41,157 bases of DNA from Akkermansia sp. (GCA_017558555.1 JAFYUJ010000052.1:1-41157), one strand, 5' to 3'; counted from the first letter of the stretch, positions 7,309-17,846 are shown. The notes: a model not told the origin generated them from the letters alone. Made by a program: numbers and translations.

Positions 7309-8313
7309 TTATGGCTTCTTGGTGTGGTAGAACATAAGAGCTTGCAGGATGAGAAAAGCACCGATGCCGCCCAGCATGGTGGCCATCAGGTAGCCGCTGG
7401 TGTGGGTGGTCGCCAGCCGTGCTTGCAGGGGATTGTGTGCCGGGTAAGCAATGTCAATGCGCTCGCCCTCCCGGTACCGATTGCGGGTTCCTGCTACAGG
7501 TACACGGAAACAGGTGCCATCTGCCGCCTGCATCAGGAAAGAGGCATCTTCACCCGCTGTGCGGTGGGCATGCGCATAGGTGAGGATGACGCTTCGTTGA
7601 ACCCAGCCCCGGGGCAGAGAGGTAGTCGACAAACCGGTGGCTGCACCCGCCATGAGGAGCAGAATACCCACTACCAGCTGCCGCAGGACTGCGCTGCCGG
7701 TGTGCCCCGCGGGTTGCGCCGCAGCACAGGGTGGCGTGAGACCGTGGCGGTGAAAAATCTCATGATAAAGCAGTTGCAGCACCTGCTCGGCATCCGGGAT
7801 GTTGATGAAACCGATGGGCCAGGAGGCAAAGTGATTCCCGCCGATGAAGGTCAGTCCATAATCAAAGACAATGCTGCCTACTCCCTGCTTGTTGGCGTAG
7901 CTGTCGCGTATCATGTCGGCATGCAGGGGGTAGATTTGGTGCCTGGGGCGCCCCAGCAAGCGTGGAGATTGGATGATAGCGCGCTTATCTGTGAGCACAC
8001 AGACGGTGTGGCGGGCCTTGAATCGTTTCCAGAGGGGAAAGATGATGAGAAAAGCCGTAAACGCGATGGACAGCATGCGCAGGTAGATTTGTTCCCAGGG
8101 GGCATCCCAGCCCAATGGCATCGTATCCATGGCACAGAGCGTCCACGCGATGGGAATCCAAAGCAGCGCGGCCAGAAGGACGGCCGGGGTCCCATCATAC
8201 TTGTACAAGCGGGTGGGGCGCCCCGCCCACAAGAGCTTTTCTTCTGCCGGGTCGATAACCCAGCCCAGCCATACTTCCTCAAAGGCGGCCAGGTCGATGT
8301 TGGGCAATGTCAT
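7309..8313 (-). CDS. DUF3592-type membrane protein, 334 aa
   Basis: Paralogue of the gene immediately downstream, with the same order of parts. An N-terminal segment has EKLLWAGRP, and two membrane helices follow (about residues 45-65 and 80-97). A PH-like region contains HTVCVLTDKRAIIQS and SIVFDYGLTFIGG, then comes a helix near 210-228. A DUF3592-like domain (FRVPVAGTRNRYREGERIDIAYP) and a last helix near the C-terminus complete it. Low but clear similarity along the whole length suggests an old tandem duplication. It starts 21 bases after tyrA stops and ends four bases before the next start, so it is in the same transcript. No enzymatic motif is seen. Confidence 0.8.
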   Translation of the reverse strand: MTLPNIDLAAFEEVWLGWVIDPAEEKLLWAGRPTRLYKYDGTPAVLLAALLWIPIAWTLCAMDTMPLGWDAPWEQIYLRMLSIAFTAFLIIFPLWKRFKARHTVCVLTDKRAIIQSPRLLGRPRHQIYPLHADMIRDSYANKQGVGSIVFDYGLTFIGGNHFASWPIGFINIPDAEQVLQLLYHEIFHRHGLTPPCAAAQPAGHTGSAVLRQLVVGILLLMAGAATGLSTTSLPRGWVQRSVILTYAHAHRTAGEDASFLMQAADGTCFRVPVAGTRNRYREGERIDIAYPAHNPLQARLATTHTSGYLMATMLGGIGAFLILQALMFYHTKKP

Positions 8314-8334
8314 GGCACCAATACACCCCTTGTA

Positions 8335-9207
8335 TCAGCTTTGGCGCACTGTTTTGCGGGCTTCGCGCGCGGCCTCCAGCCATTCCAGTACACCTTGTTT
8401 GTCCTGGTTTTCCAGCAAGTCGCTCAGGTCATGCAAATCGCGGATACAATCTGCCAGCACGCTGCGCACGGCTACGTCATTTTCCCAGAGAATATCAGCC
8501 CACATGTTGGCCGGGCCTTCGCATACGCGGGTCGTGTCGCGGAAACCGGAAGCGGCCAGTCGCTGCAAATCTTTCATCGGGGTGTGGCCAGCCACCGCGC
8601 CGCGGGCGCAAAGGGCAGCCAGAATGTGCGGCATGTGAGAGATGCGCGCTACGGTTTGGTCGTGATTGGTGGGGTCCATCAGGTAAGTGCTGCAACCAAG
8701 TGTTTGCCAGAAGGCCGCCAGGCGCTCCACATGGCAATCCGCCACTTTGTGCGGGTTGGTCAGCGCCACAGTGGCACCCTGCAACAGGGTGGCGGTAGAA
8801 TGCTCCAGCCCCTGCTTCTCGGTGCCGGCCATGGGGTGCGAGCCTATGAAGATGCGCCCGCGCTCCGTCAGCGTGTAGCCCGTGGTGCGGTGTACATAGG
8901 CTTTGACCGAGCCGATGTCCGTCACAATCGCGCTGCGATCAATCGCGGGCAGCATGCGGCGGGATAAATCCTCAAAAATAGCAATGGGGGTGGCCAGAAT
9001 GATGAGCTGCGCGCCGCGTGCCGCTGCAATCGGGTCGGTGTAGGTCTTATCCGTGATGCCCAGCTGGCGAGCCAGCTCCAGCGGTTGCTCGCGGCGGGCC
9101 CACAAGCGCAAATCGCATGTGGGCATGTGCTCACGGATGGCTCGGGCAATCGAGCCACCTAACAAACCGGGTCCAAAAACGGCGATGCTGGTAAACGGGG
9201 CCTGCAT
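8335..9207 (-). CDS. tyrA: Prephenate (or arogenate) dehydrogenase
   Basis: Oxidative decarboxylation of prephenate (or arogenate) in tyrosine synthesis, cytoplasmic. The 290-aa protein begins with an NAD(P) Rossmann motif FGPGLLGGSIARAI, followed by LIILATPI and VTDIGSVK. The active-site segment is GSHPMAGTEKQGLEHS, and the helical dimerisation half contains MDPTNHDQTVARISHMPHILA and LAASGFRDTTRV. No chorismate mutase or ACT domain is attached, so feedback control by tyrosine through an ACT domain is not expected. Whether prephenate or arogenate is preferred cannot be read. It starts 12 bases after the lipoprotein gene stops and is probably the second gene of a four-gene operon. Confidence 0.94.
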   Translation of the reverse strand: MQAPFTSIAVFGPGLLGGSIARAIREHMPTCDLRLWARREQPLELARQLGITDKTYTDPIAAARGAQLIILATPIAIFEDLSRRMLPAIDRSAIVTDIGSVKAYVHRTTGYTLTERGRIFIGSHPMAGTEKQGLEHSTATLLQGATVALTNPHKVADCHVERLAAFWQTLGCSTYLMDPTNHDQTVARISHMPHILAALCARGAVAGHTPMKDLQRLAASGFRDTTRVCEGPANMWADILWENDVAVRSVLADCIRDLHDLSDLLENQDKQGVLEWLEAAREARKTVRQS

Positions 9208-9219
9208 GGGGCAGTTGAT

Positions 9220-9873
9220 TTACGGCACGTAGAAGTGGTAGTTGGTGCCGCGCACTTTCAGCTCCTTGCCGCTCGGGAACACATTACCATTCTTATCGAT
9301 GATGCGTATGGTCTTGCTCGGGTCCAGCGGGTTGTACACGCGGGTCGGGTCGCCCTCCACGCGGGTGGCTACGGGGATGGGGCCATCATTCGTAATCTTG
9401 CTCGGGTCGACCCCGGCCATCAGCTTCTGAGCCGGTGTTTTGGCGGGCTCTTTGATGGGAGCCGGTGCGGGAAGGGGGGCGGGAGCTGCTGCGGGCTTGG
9501 CCACCGGGGCCGGTGCCTTAACCGGCGCAGGCTTGGTGATGGCGGTAGAAGCCTTGGCGGGAGCCGGTGTCGGCGCAGGAGCCGGCTTCGGTGTCACGAC
9601 CATGGGGGCGGGAAAAGGATCGGGCTCTGCATGGGCGGCAGGCGCTGCCCAGGGGGCCGGCGTAGTCTGCGGAGCCGGCTGGGCTACGGGGGCCGGTGTG
9701 GCAGGTGCGGGGGTGGACGCCGGGGTGGCTGCCGGTGCAGGTGTGGCTGCTACTGCGCGGCGCGGGGTGTATGGCATCTCCGGTACCGGGTGCGGATAGT
9801 AAACACATGAAGAAAGCGCTGCGCCCATCGCAAGCGCGGCCAGGGTAACGGTAGAGCAGGTGTGTGCTTTCAT
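9220..9873 (-). CDS. Pro/Ala-rich lipoprotein
   Basis: From the ATG at 9873 the 217-aa product begins MKAHTCSTVTLAALAMG and runs into a lipobox LSSC, so it is probably a lipoprotein. A low-complexity region of about 120 residues made of Pro, Ala, Thr and Lys runs (PAPAATPAS, APAPVAKPAA) follows, likely an extended spacer across the periplasm. A compact C-terminal part includes PTRVYNPLDPSKTIRIIDKNGNV and ends in GTNYHFYVP. The frame is open to 9906, but the extra residues are not signal-like. Its promoter (9905-9933) appears to drive the tyrA operon. A structural linker role is possible; no function is recognised. Confidence 0.8.
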   Translation of the reverse strand: MKAHTCSTVTLAALAMGAALSSCVYYPHPVPEMPYTPRRAVAATPAPAATPASTPAPATPAPVAQPAPQTTPAPWAAPAAHAEPDPFPAPMVVTPKPAPAPTPAPAKASTAITKPAPVKAPAPVAKPAAAPAPLPAPAPIKEPAKTPAQKLMAGVDPSKITNDGPIPVATRVEGDPTRVYNPLDPSKTIRIIDKNGNVFPSGKELKVRGTNYHFYVP

Positions 9874-9904
9874 GGCAGAAAGATGGGGTTCGAACTCCTT
9901 TGGC

Positions 9905-9933
9905 AAGGTAAACCTTTTTCATGTTAAAGTCAA
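9905..9933 (-). promoter_or_regulatory. Promoter of the lipoprotein-tyrA operon
   Basis: On the minus strand TTGACT (9933-9928), a 17-nt spacer and TACCTT (9910-9905) predict a start near 9898 and a leader of about 25 nt. AGGAG lies about 20 bases before the ATG, too far for a normal Shine-Dalgarno sequence. Confidence 0.6.
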
Positions 9934-10205
9934 CTGCAAAACTCGTCACGAGCGTACATTGTGCGCGCGTGTGCTGCGCTGTCGCTTTTTGTACAGCGTT
10001 GTATGCTGCTGCGTGGTTTGATGAAATGTCGGATATTCTCACCTAAAAAATAGGAATAATAAGAGACGTTTCTTTTTCTTTGTCATCTCTTTATAAAAAG
10101 TATAACATGATAACAAAAGGCTTGATGTTTTGTTTCGGATGCGTATAATCACCCCTCCCCGCTTCTGGCAGCAAGAACAAACCCGCGAGTTCCCATATCA
10201 GAATC
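9934..10205. other. Intergenic region upstream of the surface-protein gene
   Basis: No gene is supported. The stretch from about 10043 to 10120 is AT-rich and precedes the promoter, so it could act as an UP element. The rest shows no repeat I recognise. Confidence 0.5.
10122..10149 (+). promoter_or_regulatory. Promoter of the PEP-CTERM surface-protein gene
   Basis: TTGATG (10122-10127), a 16-nt spacer and a consensus TATAAT (10144-10149) predict a start near 10156 and a leader of about 50 nt. No Shine-Dalgarno sequence is seen before the ATG at 10206. Confidence 0.75.
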
Positions 10206-13200
10206 ATGAAAAAGACGCCCCTCACACATAAGACCACTGATGTTCATTTCGTTGATTTTTCCGGATGGATGCATCGGGTTGTTGTCATGGTCGGGGCCGG
10301 TATAGGTATCAGTTTTGCGCAGGAAGAAGGCTCGGCCTATACGCTAGATAATTGTTATACCCCCCCCAATGATGAGTTTGTGTTGAGTGCTGAGTCTGAT
10401 GTGACTTTTGCGCTGGACGAGGAAGCGGCAGGTGTACCGAGTGTATATGCACTTCGTTCATCCGGTGCAGATATAGCTGCGGTTGCGCAGCTCATTTGGT
10501 CGGGCAATGCATCAAATATCTGGCAGAGTGAAGGGGCTGACGCCTCCTCACCATGGCAGGATGGTGCAGAGTTTGCGGATGGCAACTCCGTATTGTTTGA
10601 TGATAGCGGCCGTGTTGGTCACGTGATACTGGAGGGCAAGGTAGCACCGGGGCTCATTACCGTTTCTGCCAACAATGTTGGAGAAGATAGCGGTACTGGG
10701 AACTCAGAATTGGAGTATGGCTACGCTTTCACCGGCACAGGCAGTATTACAGACTATACAGACAGCAACGGCAATGTTCATCAAACGGCCATTTACAATG
10801 AGGGAACGGCCCTGCTGGTGCTGGATACGCGTAATACTTTCAGCGGCGGTGTAACATTGGAGCGCGGGGCTTCCGTGTATATAGGCTGTGCCCATGCCGC
10901 GGGTTCGGGCGCTATTACCATGATGGATAATACCAAGGTAATCGTGAATTACGGCACAGATGATTCTGAATATCGAGCTCCTTCACTGGATAATCGCTTG
11001 AACATTACCGGCCATGGTACTGTTTCGTATGGTACGGCTGCTTTCGGGGAGTCAACCATCCCTTGTGATTGGCGCAATGTTTCCATCAATGGTGGTGTTA
11101 CCGGTGCCGGAACGCTGGAGTTGCGGGGATACACATATTCTACTAAGCCCAGATTGACATCCTCGAGTCAAAGCATCATGTATAATTATGTGTCTGCTTT
11201 CTTCGTCAACGAACAACGCGCCAAGGGCGCGCTGACGATGGGTGACCGTTTTAATGGTACTGTTTATCTGAAAAATGAGTACAACCACCGTGATGACAGT
11301 TTCAAGGAGCGTGAAAACTCGGAACGCGTCTTAGGCGGTGCAGTACAGCTCACTTTGGTTGATGATGTCTTTTCTGAGGCTTGTATTAATCTGACACGTG
11401 ATACGGGCGATAGAACGGTAGGTAGTGTTTTCAATTACCTGATTGGTTCTGTTGGTGAGACCGGTAAGGCTCAGACCTCTGACAATATATTGGTCTTGAG
11501 TGATAATAGCAGGATTTCTCTGAGAGCGTTAGAATCAGACTTCATAGGCTCCTCCTGGCGATATAACGATACGTATATACGATTTCTCGGTCTGACGTAT
11601 GTTGCCACAATCTTTGAGGAAAATTACAAGCAGGCAGATGAGCGGTGGCTTGCGCGAGTGGTTACAGACAGTAATACCACGCTGGTGTTGAATGGCAAGG
11701 CCGGCGAGACTCACACCTTTTCCGGCTCTATGGGCTTCAGTCAGTCATACACTCAAGGCTCGCAGGGGTCCATTGAATTGGCAGCCAGCTTTAATGCGGG
11801 GTCCGGTACCTTGGGTACTACGACATTGAGCCTGGATAAGCGAGGTGGCTCCACGCAATATATTCACACGGCGAATTTGGTGAACTTGTCTTTGTTCGGT
11901 GGTGAGCTGGGCTTTAATCACCTGACATTGCAGGACAATCTGTATTTGAGCGGTGATACCAAGCTGAAACTGGGCGTTACGGGCGTGGGTGCCAAGGCCT
12001 GGACATCGATTTCTGGTACGGAGAATAATACCAACACCAGCTTGACGGTCCCCGGTAATTTGGAAGTGGTGACCACACCCTCCTCCGTCAACGATGCGTT
12101 GCCTGCTGTGGCTACGGTGGATGGTAGTTTGAACTTATCCCTCGATTCCGCCGTTGTGTTCAACATTAACAGTGTTATGCTATCCACGGACCCTGCGTAT
12201 GCATTGTTGGATGTGAACGGTACATTCTCCCTCTATAACACTACGGATATTACGCTGCAGTTTAACGGTGTCAACTTGGCGACACAGGATTACGGTTCTA
12301 ATAATTATTATCTTGTGTCGGCGGATAATATTGTGGTGAACACGAATCAGGCAGACAGTAATGCAGCTCTGATTGGGCGTACCATCTCTCTGGGGTATGG
12401 TTACTATGGCCGATTAGATATCTCTCAGGATGGTAAATATCTGTACATGAATGTTGTAGGCGACCCGCGCCGTACCTGGTCGGGCATGCAGGATTCTTAT
12501 GTATGGCAGGATACGACTACTCCCAACGCAGCCAATTCGATGTGGAAGGAAAATCGTGCGTTTGATAACGGCCAGCTCGTGTTGTTCGGCAACTTGTACC
12601 GTCCTGAAGCCTGGGTATCAAATAGCTCTGCGGAGTTGCTCAGCTCTCAGACCGTGACGGTCAGTTCTGATAAGTGGTATTCCGGTAATGTTGTATCAGC
12701 GGGGGAGAAAGGCTTTGAGATTGATAGTCTGGAAGACGCCGCTGCAGGCTTTCAAAAGGTACAGATTGTAGGAGATGTTGCGCCTGCTGCTATCGTTATT
12801 GGTTCCAACTACACCTTGGATGGAGTAGACGCCGAGGATGATACAAACTATTATTTCTTTGGTGATGGGCATATCCGAGAGGTCGATCCGAACTCTGAAT
12901 TGTACGCCAATTTTGCGGGCGAGAAAACCAACCTCCGCAAGATGGGGACGGGCACAGCCGTGATGGCTACGGATAACAGCTTTATCGGTGGTACAATTTT
13001 GGAGAATGGCCGTTTGGTGATGCAGCATCGTAATGCATTGGGAACCGGCGGTATTCAGATGATGCATGGCGCTGTGTTGCACGGCGACTTTGAGGACGAC
13101 CGCACCGCTTCATACTGGCCCACCACGTATGGTAATGTGTATACCGGGGAGGGAATGTCTACGACCACGGTGACCAACCCTGTTCACGTTAGTGTTTACG

Positions 13201-15674
13201 TGGATCCGGATAACGCTGAATACCGAGATGTTTCTGATGCGCGAATTGCCAATGACCATGATAAAAAGATGGTGCTTACCACTTTGACAGGTGGAAGCGA
13301 TACCGTGGTGACACTCTATGGTTCTTCCGTATCTGAAGATGAATCTGACCGGTACAACTATGCCGTGTTTAAGGTGCTGAATCCCACGGAGTTCTACGGC
13401 ACGCTCCGTATGGATGGCAATTTGTGGGGACTGTCCAATTTAGCTCAAGATTTGTGGTCTGATCAGCCCCATGCCATGCAGGGCGGAAAAGTGCAGCTTG
13501 AAATCATGACCACGGAAAAAGCAGAAGGTTCCGGTAATGGTAACTGGCTGAACACCACGATTAATCTTTCTGTAGAGAATGGCACGGAACGCACCGTCTT
13601 GGCTCTGGATGCGTTGGAGGTTGCCGGAGCTTCCCCTGTGCAGGTGGCTCAGGTAAACGCCCTGCAGGGCATCAGCTCAGATGGTTCGCGAATTAATTCA
13701 TCCGTGCTTAATATGAGTGAATCAACCCCGATTACTCTGCAAATTATGGGTACGGTGCGTGGTGATTATGATGGCGTGCTGGGCTTTGGTGATTTCCAAA
13801 AGACGGTGGATTATGATTCAACACAGCAAGGAATTGGCTATGAACAGCATACTTATGGTTGTCATTGGTCCGGCGGCGGAGCTCTCAATGTGCAAAAAGA
13901 CGGTAACGCTACACAATCTGTTAATAGTGCATGGCTGAATCAATTGCATGTTACTGGTGGTCATTTCCTGGTGGATGAGGCTTTGGTGGTTAATACCCTC
14001 ATTACGGATGATACCAAGCACCTGATTGTGGGTGATGCCGGTACGTCTTACCTGCATTCCGTTGTCGTGGGGGCCGGTGGTGTGTTGTCTTTTGGCTGTG
14101 GTATGGATGCTGACGCATTCGCCGGTATTGGAGCCGGTGTGGCCAAGTATTCGTATGAAAATAGTGCTGGCGATGTTGAGGAAGTGGCTTCATCATCATT
14201 TATGCTCTTGGCGGATGGTGCCACACTCAGTGCTCATGATGATTGGAGGACGGACTATCGACGGAATGAAACCGTGAACGGCAGCAACGTAACATTGGAA
14301 GTCGGAGTGGATATCGTATCCGGTGCAACAGTGACGATAAATACGCACCACTTTACACCCGATGCTACTATTGATGCGTTGCACAATGTTTTCGGCAACT
14401 ATAGCAACAGTCATGTCATTCACCTTCTGGGGGCCATGCAGGGTAAAGACGTGCACCTCATTTTCAATAATGAGAACATCAGTGCTGCTGCATTGGCTGA
14501 TGGTAGTGCCCAAAAATTGCAAAATGGCTTGGGCTATCAGGGTGAAACAGGTAGCATGATGGGGTATGTGGCTATCCGCGACATTAATCACATCACCGGT
14601 GATATTCTTGTGGAGGACATGACGGTGCTGCAAGTGCGCGATGCCTATGCCCAGACTGCTTCTCCCGAATCCACGGCTGATGTAGCTGTGATGGTGCAGG
14701 GGAGCAATGCTGCCATTCAGTTTGCGGATACCGCTACCAGTCAGTTCATGAACGAGGTGGTGCTGGCAGATGGTGGGCGAGTTCTGCTTGGCGGTGAGTT
14801 GAAATCGAGCACCAGCGGCGTGAATGAGGTGGATTTAGCTGGCGTGGATGCAGTCGTGTCTCAGCGTGGAGCGTCTCGGGCTGCCCTCTCTGACCTGGTG
14901 CTCGAACAGGGGGACTCTCGTGTGCGCTTGGGCGGCACGGACTCAGCCGTGGCTGTGGCGGCTGATGCCAGTATCATCGCTACGGGCTCAACCAAGTCGG
15001 TAGAGCTGCATGATATGAAGCTCCAGAGCAGTTTGGTGCAGTTGCAGAAGGCATGCTCTCTGGATGTGAGCGATGTTTTGATGATTGATAAAGATTCACT
15101 CATTGTCGGCTCTGCCGGGGCGGGGTCGTTGCCTGCCAAGGTGGCCGCCAGTGCCCGGGAGATGGACGCCCTGATGCAGGACCCTGCCGACGCTTCCGAG
15201 CTTGTAAACACCAGCTCGGCCACAACACTGGAGGTGACGGCTGAAGAGAACCGCACGCTCTATACCACAGACAACGATATGAGCATCTTGCATGCACGCG
15301 TTGACCAGCTTTGGAATGTGAATGTGAGCGGAACCGGGCTCACGCTCGTGCTGGCTGATAATCTCTGGAGCGATGCTTTCAACATGGGGGCTGATTTCCT
15401 GGCCATTCAGATCAGTGGGGAGACCGGCCGTTTCCTGTTTGAGGATTCATTGTCTCCCGCTGGTGATGTGTTGGGGGATGGCTTGAACTTCACGTTGACA
15501 GATGCCGCAGGCCGGAATCTTAATTCTCACTGGGTCACGTCTGATTACGTGAGTGCGCAGGTCGGCGAGCACGTGTCCGGGTATGTGCTCTGGGTGCAAG
15601 TGCCGGAGCCCGCAACAAGTGTGCTGGGTATGCTGGCTCTTGGCATGCTGGCCTCTCGCAGAAGACGAAAGTAA
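10206..15674 (+). CDS. Giant beta-strand-repeat surface protein with PEP-CTERM signal
   Basis: The 1822-aa product has an N-terminal export signal with a long polar lead (hydrophobic core VVVMVGAGIGIS, cleavage probably near FAQ). The long passenger is Gly/Asn/Thr/Ser-rich and beta-helical in character. Passenger units resemble autotransporter-associated beta-strand repeats (LDTRNTFSGGVTLERGASV; MATDNSFIGGTILENGRLV). It ends with a PEP-CTERM sorting signal: VPEPATS, a hydrophobic segment and RRRRK. There is no beta-barrel domain, so an exosortase elsewhere probably processes it rather than a type V pathway. A block near residues 95-260 and another near 755-1010 look related, both starting with a Trp-Ser-Gly segment and containing one strand repeat. 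The DNA looks more AT-rich than the flanking genes. It is a single-gene unit; adhesion or outer-envelope structure is plausible but not shown. Confidence 0.88.
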   Translation: MKKTPLTHKTTDVHFVDFSGWMHRVVVMVGAGIGISFAQEEGSAYTLDNCYTPPNDEFVLSAESDVTFALDEEAAGVPSVYALRSSGADIAAVAQLIWSGNASNIWQSEGADASSPWQDGAEFADGNSVLFDDSGRVGHVILEGKVAPGLITVSANNVGEDSGTGNSELEYGYAFTGTGSITDYTDSNGNVHQTAIYNEGTALLVLDTRNTFSGGVTLERGASVYIGCAHAAGSGAITMMDNTKVIVNYGTDDSEYRAPSLDNRLNITGHGTVSYGTAAFGESTIPCDWRNVSINGGVTGAGTLELRGYTYSTKPRLTSSSQSIMYNYVSAFFVNEQRAKGALTMGDRFNGTVYLKNEYNHRDDSFKERENSERVLGGAVQLTLVDDVFSEACINLTRDTGDRTVGSVFNYLIGSVGETGKAQTSDNILVLSDNSRISLRALESDFIGSSWRYNDTYIRFLGLTYVATIFEENYKQADERWLARVVTDSNTTLVLNGKAGETHTFSGSMGFSQSYTQGSQGSIELAASFNAGSGTLGTTTLSLDKRGGSTQYIHTANLVNLSLFGGELGFNHLTLQDNLYLSGDTKLKLGVTGVGAKAWTSISGTENNTNTSLTVPGNLEVVTTPSSVNDALPAVATVDGSLNLSLDSAVVFNINSVMLSTDPAYALLDVNGTFSLYNTTDITLQFNGVNLATQDYGSNNYYLVSADNIVVNTNQADSNAALIGRTISLGYGYYGRLDISQDGKYLYMNVVGDPRRTWSGMQDSYVWQDTTTPNAANSMWKENRAFDNGQLVLFGNLYRPEAWVSNSSAELLSSQTVTVSSDKWYSGNVVSAGEKGFEIDSLEDAAAGFQKVQIVGDVAPAAIVIGSNYTLDGVDAEDDTNYYFFGDGHIREVDPNSELYANFAGEKTNLRKMGTGTAVMATDNSFIGGTILENGRLVMQHRNALGTGGIQMMHGAVLHGDFEDDRTASYWPTTYGNVYTGEGMSTTTVTNPVHVSVYVDPDNAEYRDVSDARIANDHDKKMVLTTLTGGSDTVVTLYGSSVSEDESDRYNYAVFKVLNPTEFYGTLRMDGNLWGLSNLAQDLWSDQPHAMQGGKVQLEIMTTEKAEGSGNGNWLNTTINLSVENGTERTVLALDALEVAGASPVQVAQVNALQGISSDGSRINSSVLNMSESTPITLQIMGTVRGDYDGVLGFGDFQKTVDYDSTQQGIGYEQHTYGCHWSGGGALNVQKDGNATQSVNSAWLNQLHVTGGHFLVDEALVVNTLITDDTKHLIVGDAGTSYLHSVVVGAGGVLSFGCGMDADAFAGIGAGVAKYSYENSAGDVEEVASSSFMLLADGATLSAHDDWRTDYRRNETVNGSNVTLEVGVDIVSGATVTINTHHFTPDATIDALHNVFGNYSNSHVIHLLGAMQGKDVHLIFNNENISAAALADGSAQKLQNGLGYQGETGSMMGYVAIRDINHITGDILVEDMTVLQVRDAYAQTASPESTADVAVMVQGSNAAIQFADTATSQFMNEVVLADGGRVLLGGELKSSTSGVNEVDLAGVDAVVSQRGASRAALSDLVLEQGDSRVRLGGTDSAVAVAADASIIATGSTKSVELHDMKLQSSLVQLQKACSLDVSDVLMIDKDSLIVGSAGAGSLPAKVAASAREMDALMQDPADASELVNTSSATTLEVTAEENRTLYTTDNDMSILHARVDQLWNVNVSGTGLTLVLADNLWSDAFNMGADFLAIQISGETGRFLFEDSLSPAGDVLGDGLNFTLTDAAGRNLNSHWVTSDYVSAQVGEHVSGYVLWVQVPEPATSVLGMLALGMLASRRRRK

Positions 15675-15760
15675 ACGGGCGCATCACCTGCCAGCCGTCT
15701 CCGGTTGGTGGAGACTGTGCCCCAAACTGCCCTTTTTTCGCGGGATAACTCAAATTTGTA

Positions 15761-15789
15761 TTGACTCAAAGGCCTTTCAGGCGTAAACT
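15761..15789 (+). promoter_or_regulatory. gapA promoter
   Basis: TTGACT (15761-15766), a 17-nt spacer and TAAACT (15784-15789) predict a start near 15796 and a 60-nt leader with no Shine-Dalgarno sequence before the ATG at 15856. Confidence 0.7.
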
Positions 15790-15855
15790 TTTGCTTGCCT
15801 GGCTGGGCCTGGTGGCTTGGCGGCTAACTTAATCAAACAATACATCCTTACTATT

Positions 15856-16863
<1,008 letters not shown>

Positions 16864-16894
16864 GTCCCTTCGGCTTCTGCCGATTAAACTTCCC

Positions 16895-16928
16895 GGAGCT
16901 GGTGCATACCGCACCAGCTCCTTTCTTT
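16895..16928 (+). terminator. Terminator after gapA
   Basis: A perfect 11-bp stem, GGAGCTGGTGC (16895-16905) with GCACCAGCTCC (16911-16921), has loop ATACC and is followed by TTTCTTT. Confidence 0.9.
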
Positions 16929-16966
16929 TGCCCTTGCGTAGCCCGAAGGTCAGGGCAACACCTTAA

Positions 16967-17005
16967 ATGGCGATTTGTCGCGCAGGATGCGCGACAAATC
17001 GCCAT
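16967..17005. repeat. REP-like palindrome, copy B
   Basis: Two perfect 18-base arms, ATGGCGATTTGTCGCGCA and its complement, flank a GGA loop. The inner 11 bp are identical to those of 6264-6292. It lies between the convergent gapA and transglutaminase-like genes, outside the gapA terminator, and has no T-run directly after either side. Confidence 0.8.
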
Positions 17006-17033
17006 GGATGGGTTTATAGCGATTTTTCAATCA

Positions 17034-17846
17034 TTATTGTTGGGGGGTAGGTGGGTAGCCGTAGTGATCCCAACGGTGTAGTTTTTCCATGCGCTCATCC
17101 GTCACCCCAAAATGCTTGTGAGGGTTCTTTTTACCCCCAAAGCGGTCATCTTTGCACACATCGACGTGGTACCATTTCCCTTCGTCCATCTGCACCATGT
17201 TCCATGCGTGAGGCGAACCGGAATCTTGGTTCTTTCCGCTGATGATGTGCGAAGGGATACCAACCATCCCCAGCATCAGACTGAGAGATTTTGCATAGGA
17301 ACCGCATGAGCCTATGTGGTTGATGAGAGCGTTGACGCACCCCTCCACTTTCTCATATTCGCAAATTCGGACGATTTCATCATGCAAGGCTCTGGACATG
17401 TCGCGGCGGCTCATGCCGGGCTTGGATACGCGTTTGACGCAGCTGAGAGCCACGTTCAGAGCTTCTTGTTCATCCCGAGTCAACTTATTCAGCAATTCAG
17501 GGTGCCGATAGACCACCAGTATCTTGGCGTTATCCATCAAGCGTATTTGAAATTTAATGCGGCCGTTTTTAGCCTGTTTTGAATATCTGTATTTGTCTGA
17601 ATAATCGGCAAAAAATGATCTGGCCAAACCCTTGGGCATACCGCGGTCGAGAAGAGTCTGGTCCAACTTGATGTAGGCCTCTTCCTGCATATTCTCCCCC
17701 ATTTTGGTGATGAAGTTTCTCAAATCATCTTCCGTCTGAATGAAATGCGTTTTGCGCCAGAAGTTTGCTTTTTCCAACTTGGCGTGTGCCGGACACAGCC
17801 ACAAGGTGGCGAGTACCAGCAACATGTATGTGAGAGATGATTTCAT
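17034..17846 (-). CDS. Secreted transglutaminase-like protein
   Basis: A 270-aa product from the ATG at 17846. A signal peptide (MKSSLTYMLLVLATLWLCP-AHA) precedes a helical region of about 140 residues. A transglutaminase-like domain follows, with a plausible Cys-His-Asp triad: Cys in HIGSCGSYAKSL, His in SPHAWNMVQ, Asp in WYHVDVCKDD. Such domains occur in proteases and amidases as well as cross-linking enzymes, so the reaction is open. The ATG four codons upstream (17858) gives a poorer signal peptide. It starts 34 bases after the ankyrin gene stops, with no promoter of its own that I can see, so both are probably one transcript and both products are exported. Confidence 0.83.
   Translation of the reverse strand: MKSSLTYMLLVLATLWLCPAHAKLEKANFWRKTHFIQTEDDLRNFITKMGENMQEEAYIKLDQTLLDRGMPKGLARSFFADYSDKYRYSKQAKNGRIKFQIRLMDNAKILVVYRHPELLNKLTRDEQEALNVALSCVKRVSKPGMSRRDMSRALHDEIVRICEYEKVEGCVNALINHIGSCGSYAKSLSLMLGMVGIPSHIISGKNQDSGSPHAWNMVQMDEGKWYHVDVCKDDRFGGKKNPHKHFGVTDERMEKLHRWDHYGYPPTPQQ

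Noticed and set aside
9880..9905. GGTTCGAACTCC resembles a tRNA T-arm
   Set aside because: No acceptor, D-arm or anticodon arm can be built around it, and it lies in the start region of the lipoprotein gene.
15698..15738. Hairpin GTCTCC/GGAGAC followed by a T-run, as a terminator of the surface-protein gene
   Set aside because: The T-run (15733-15738) is 16 bases from the stem, which is only 6 bp; not convincing as an intrinsic terminator.
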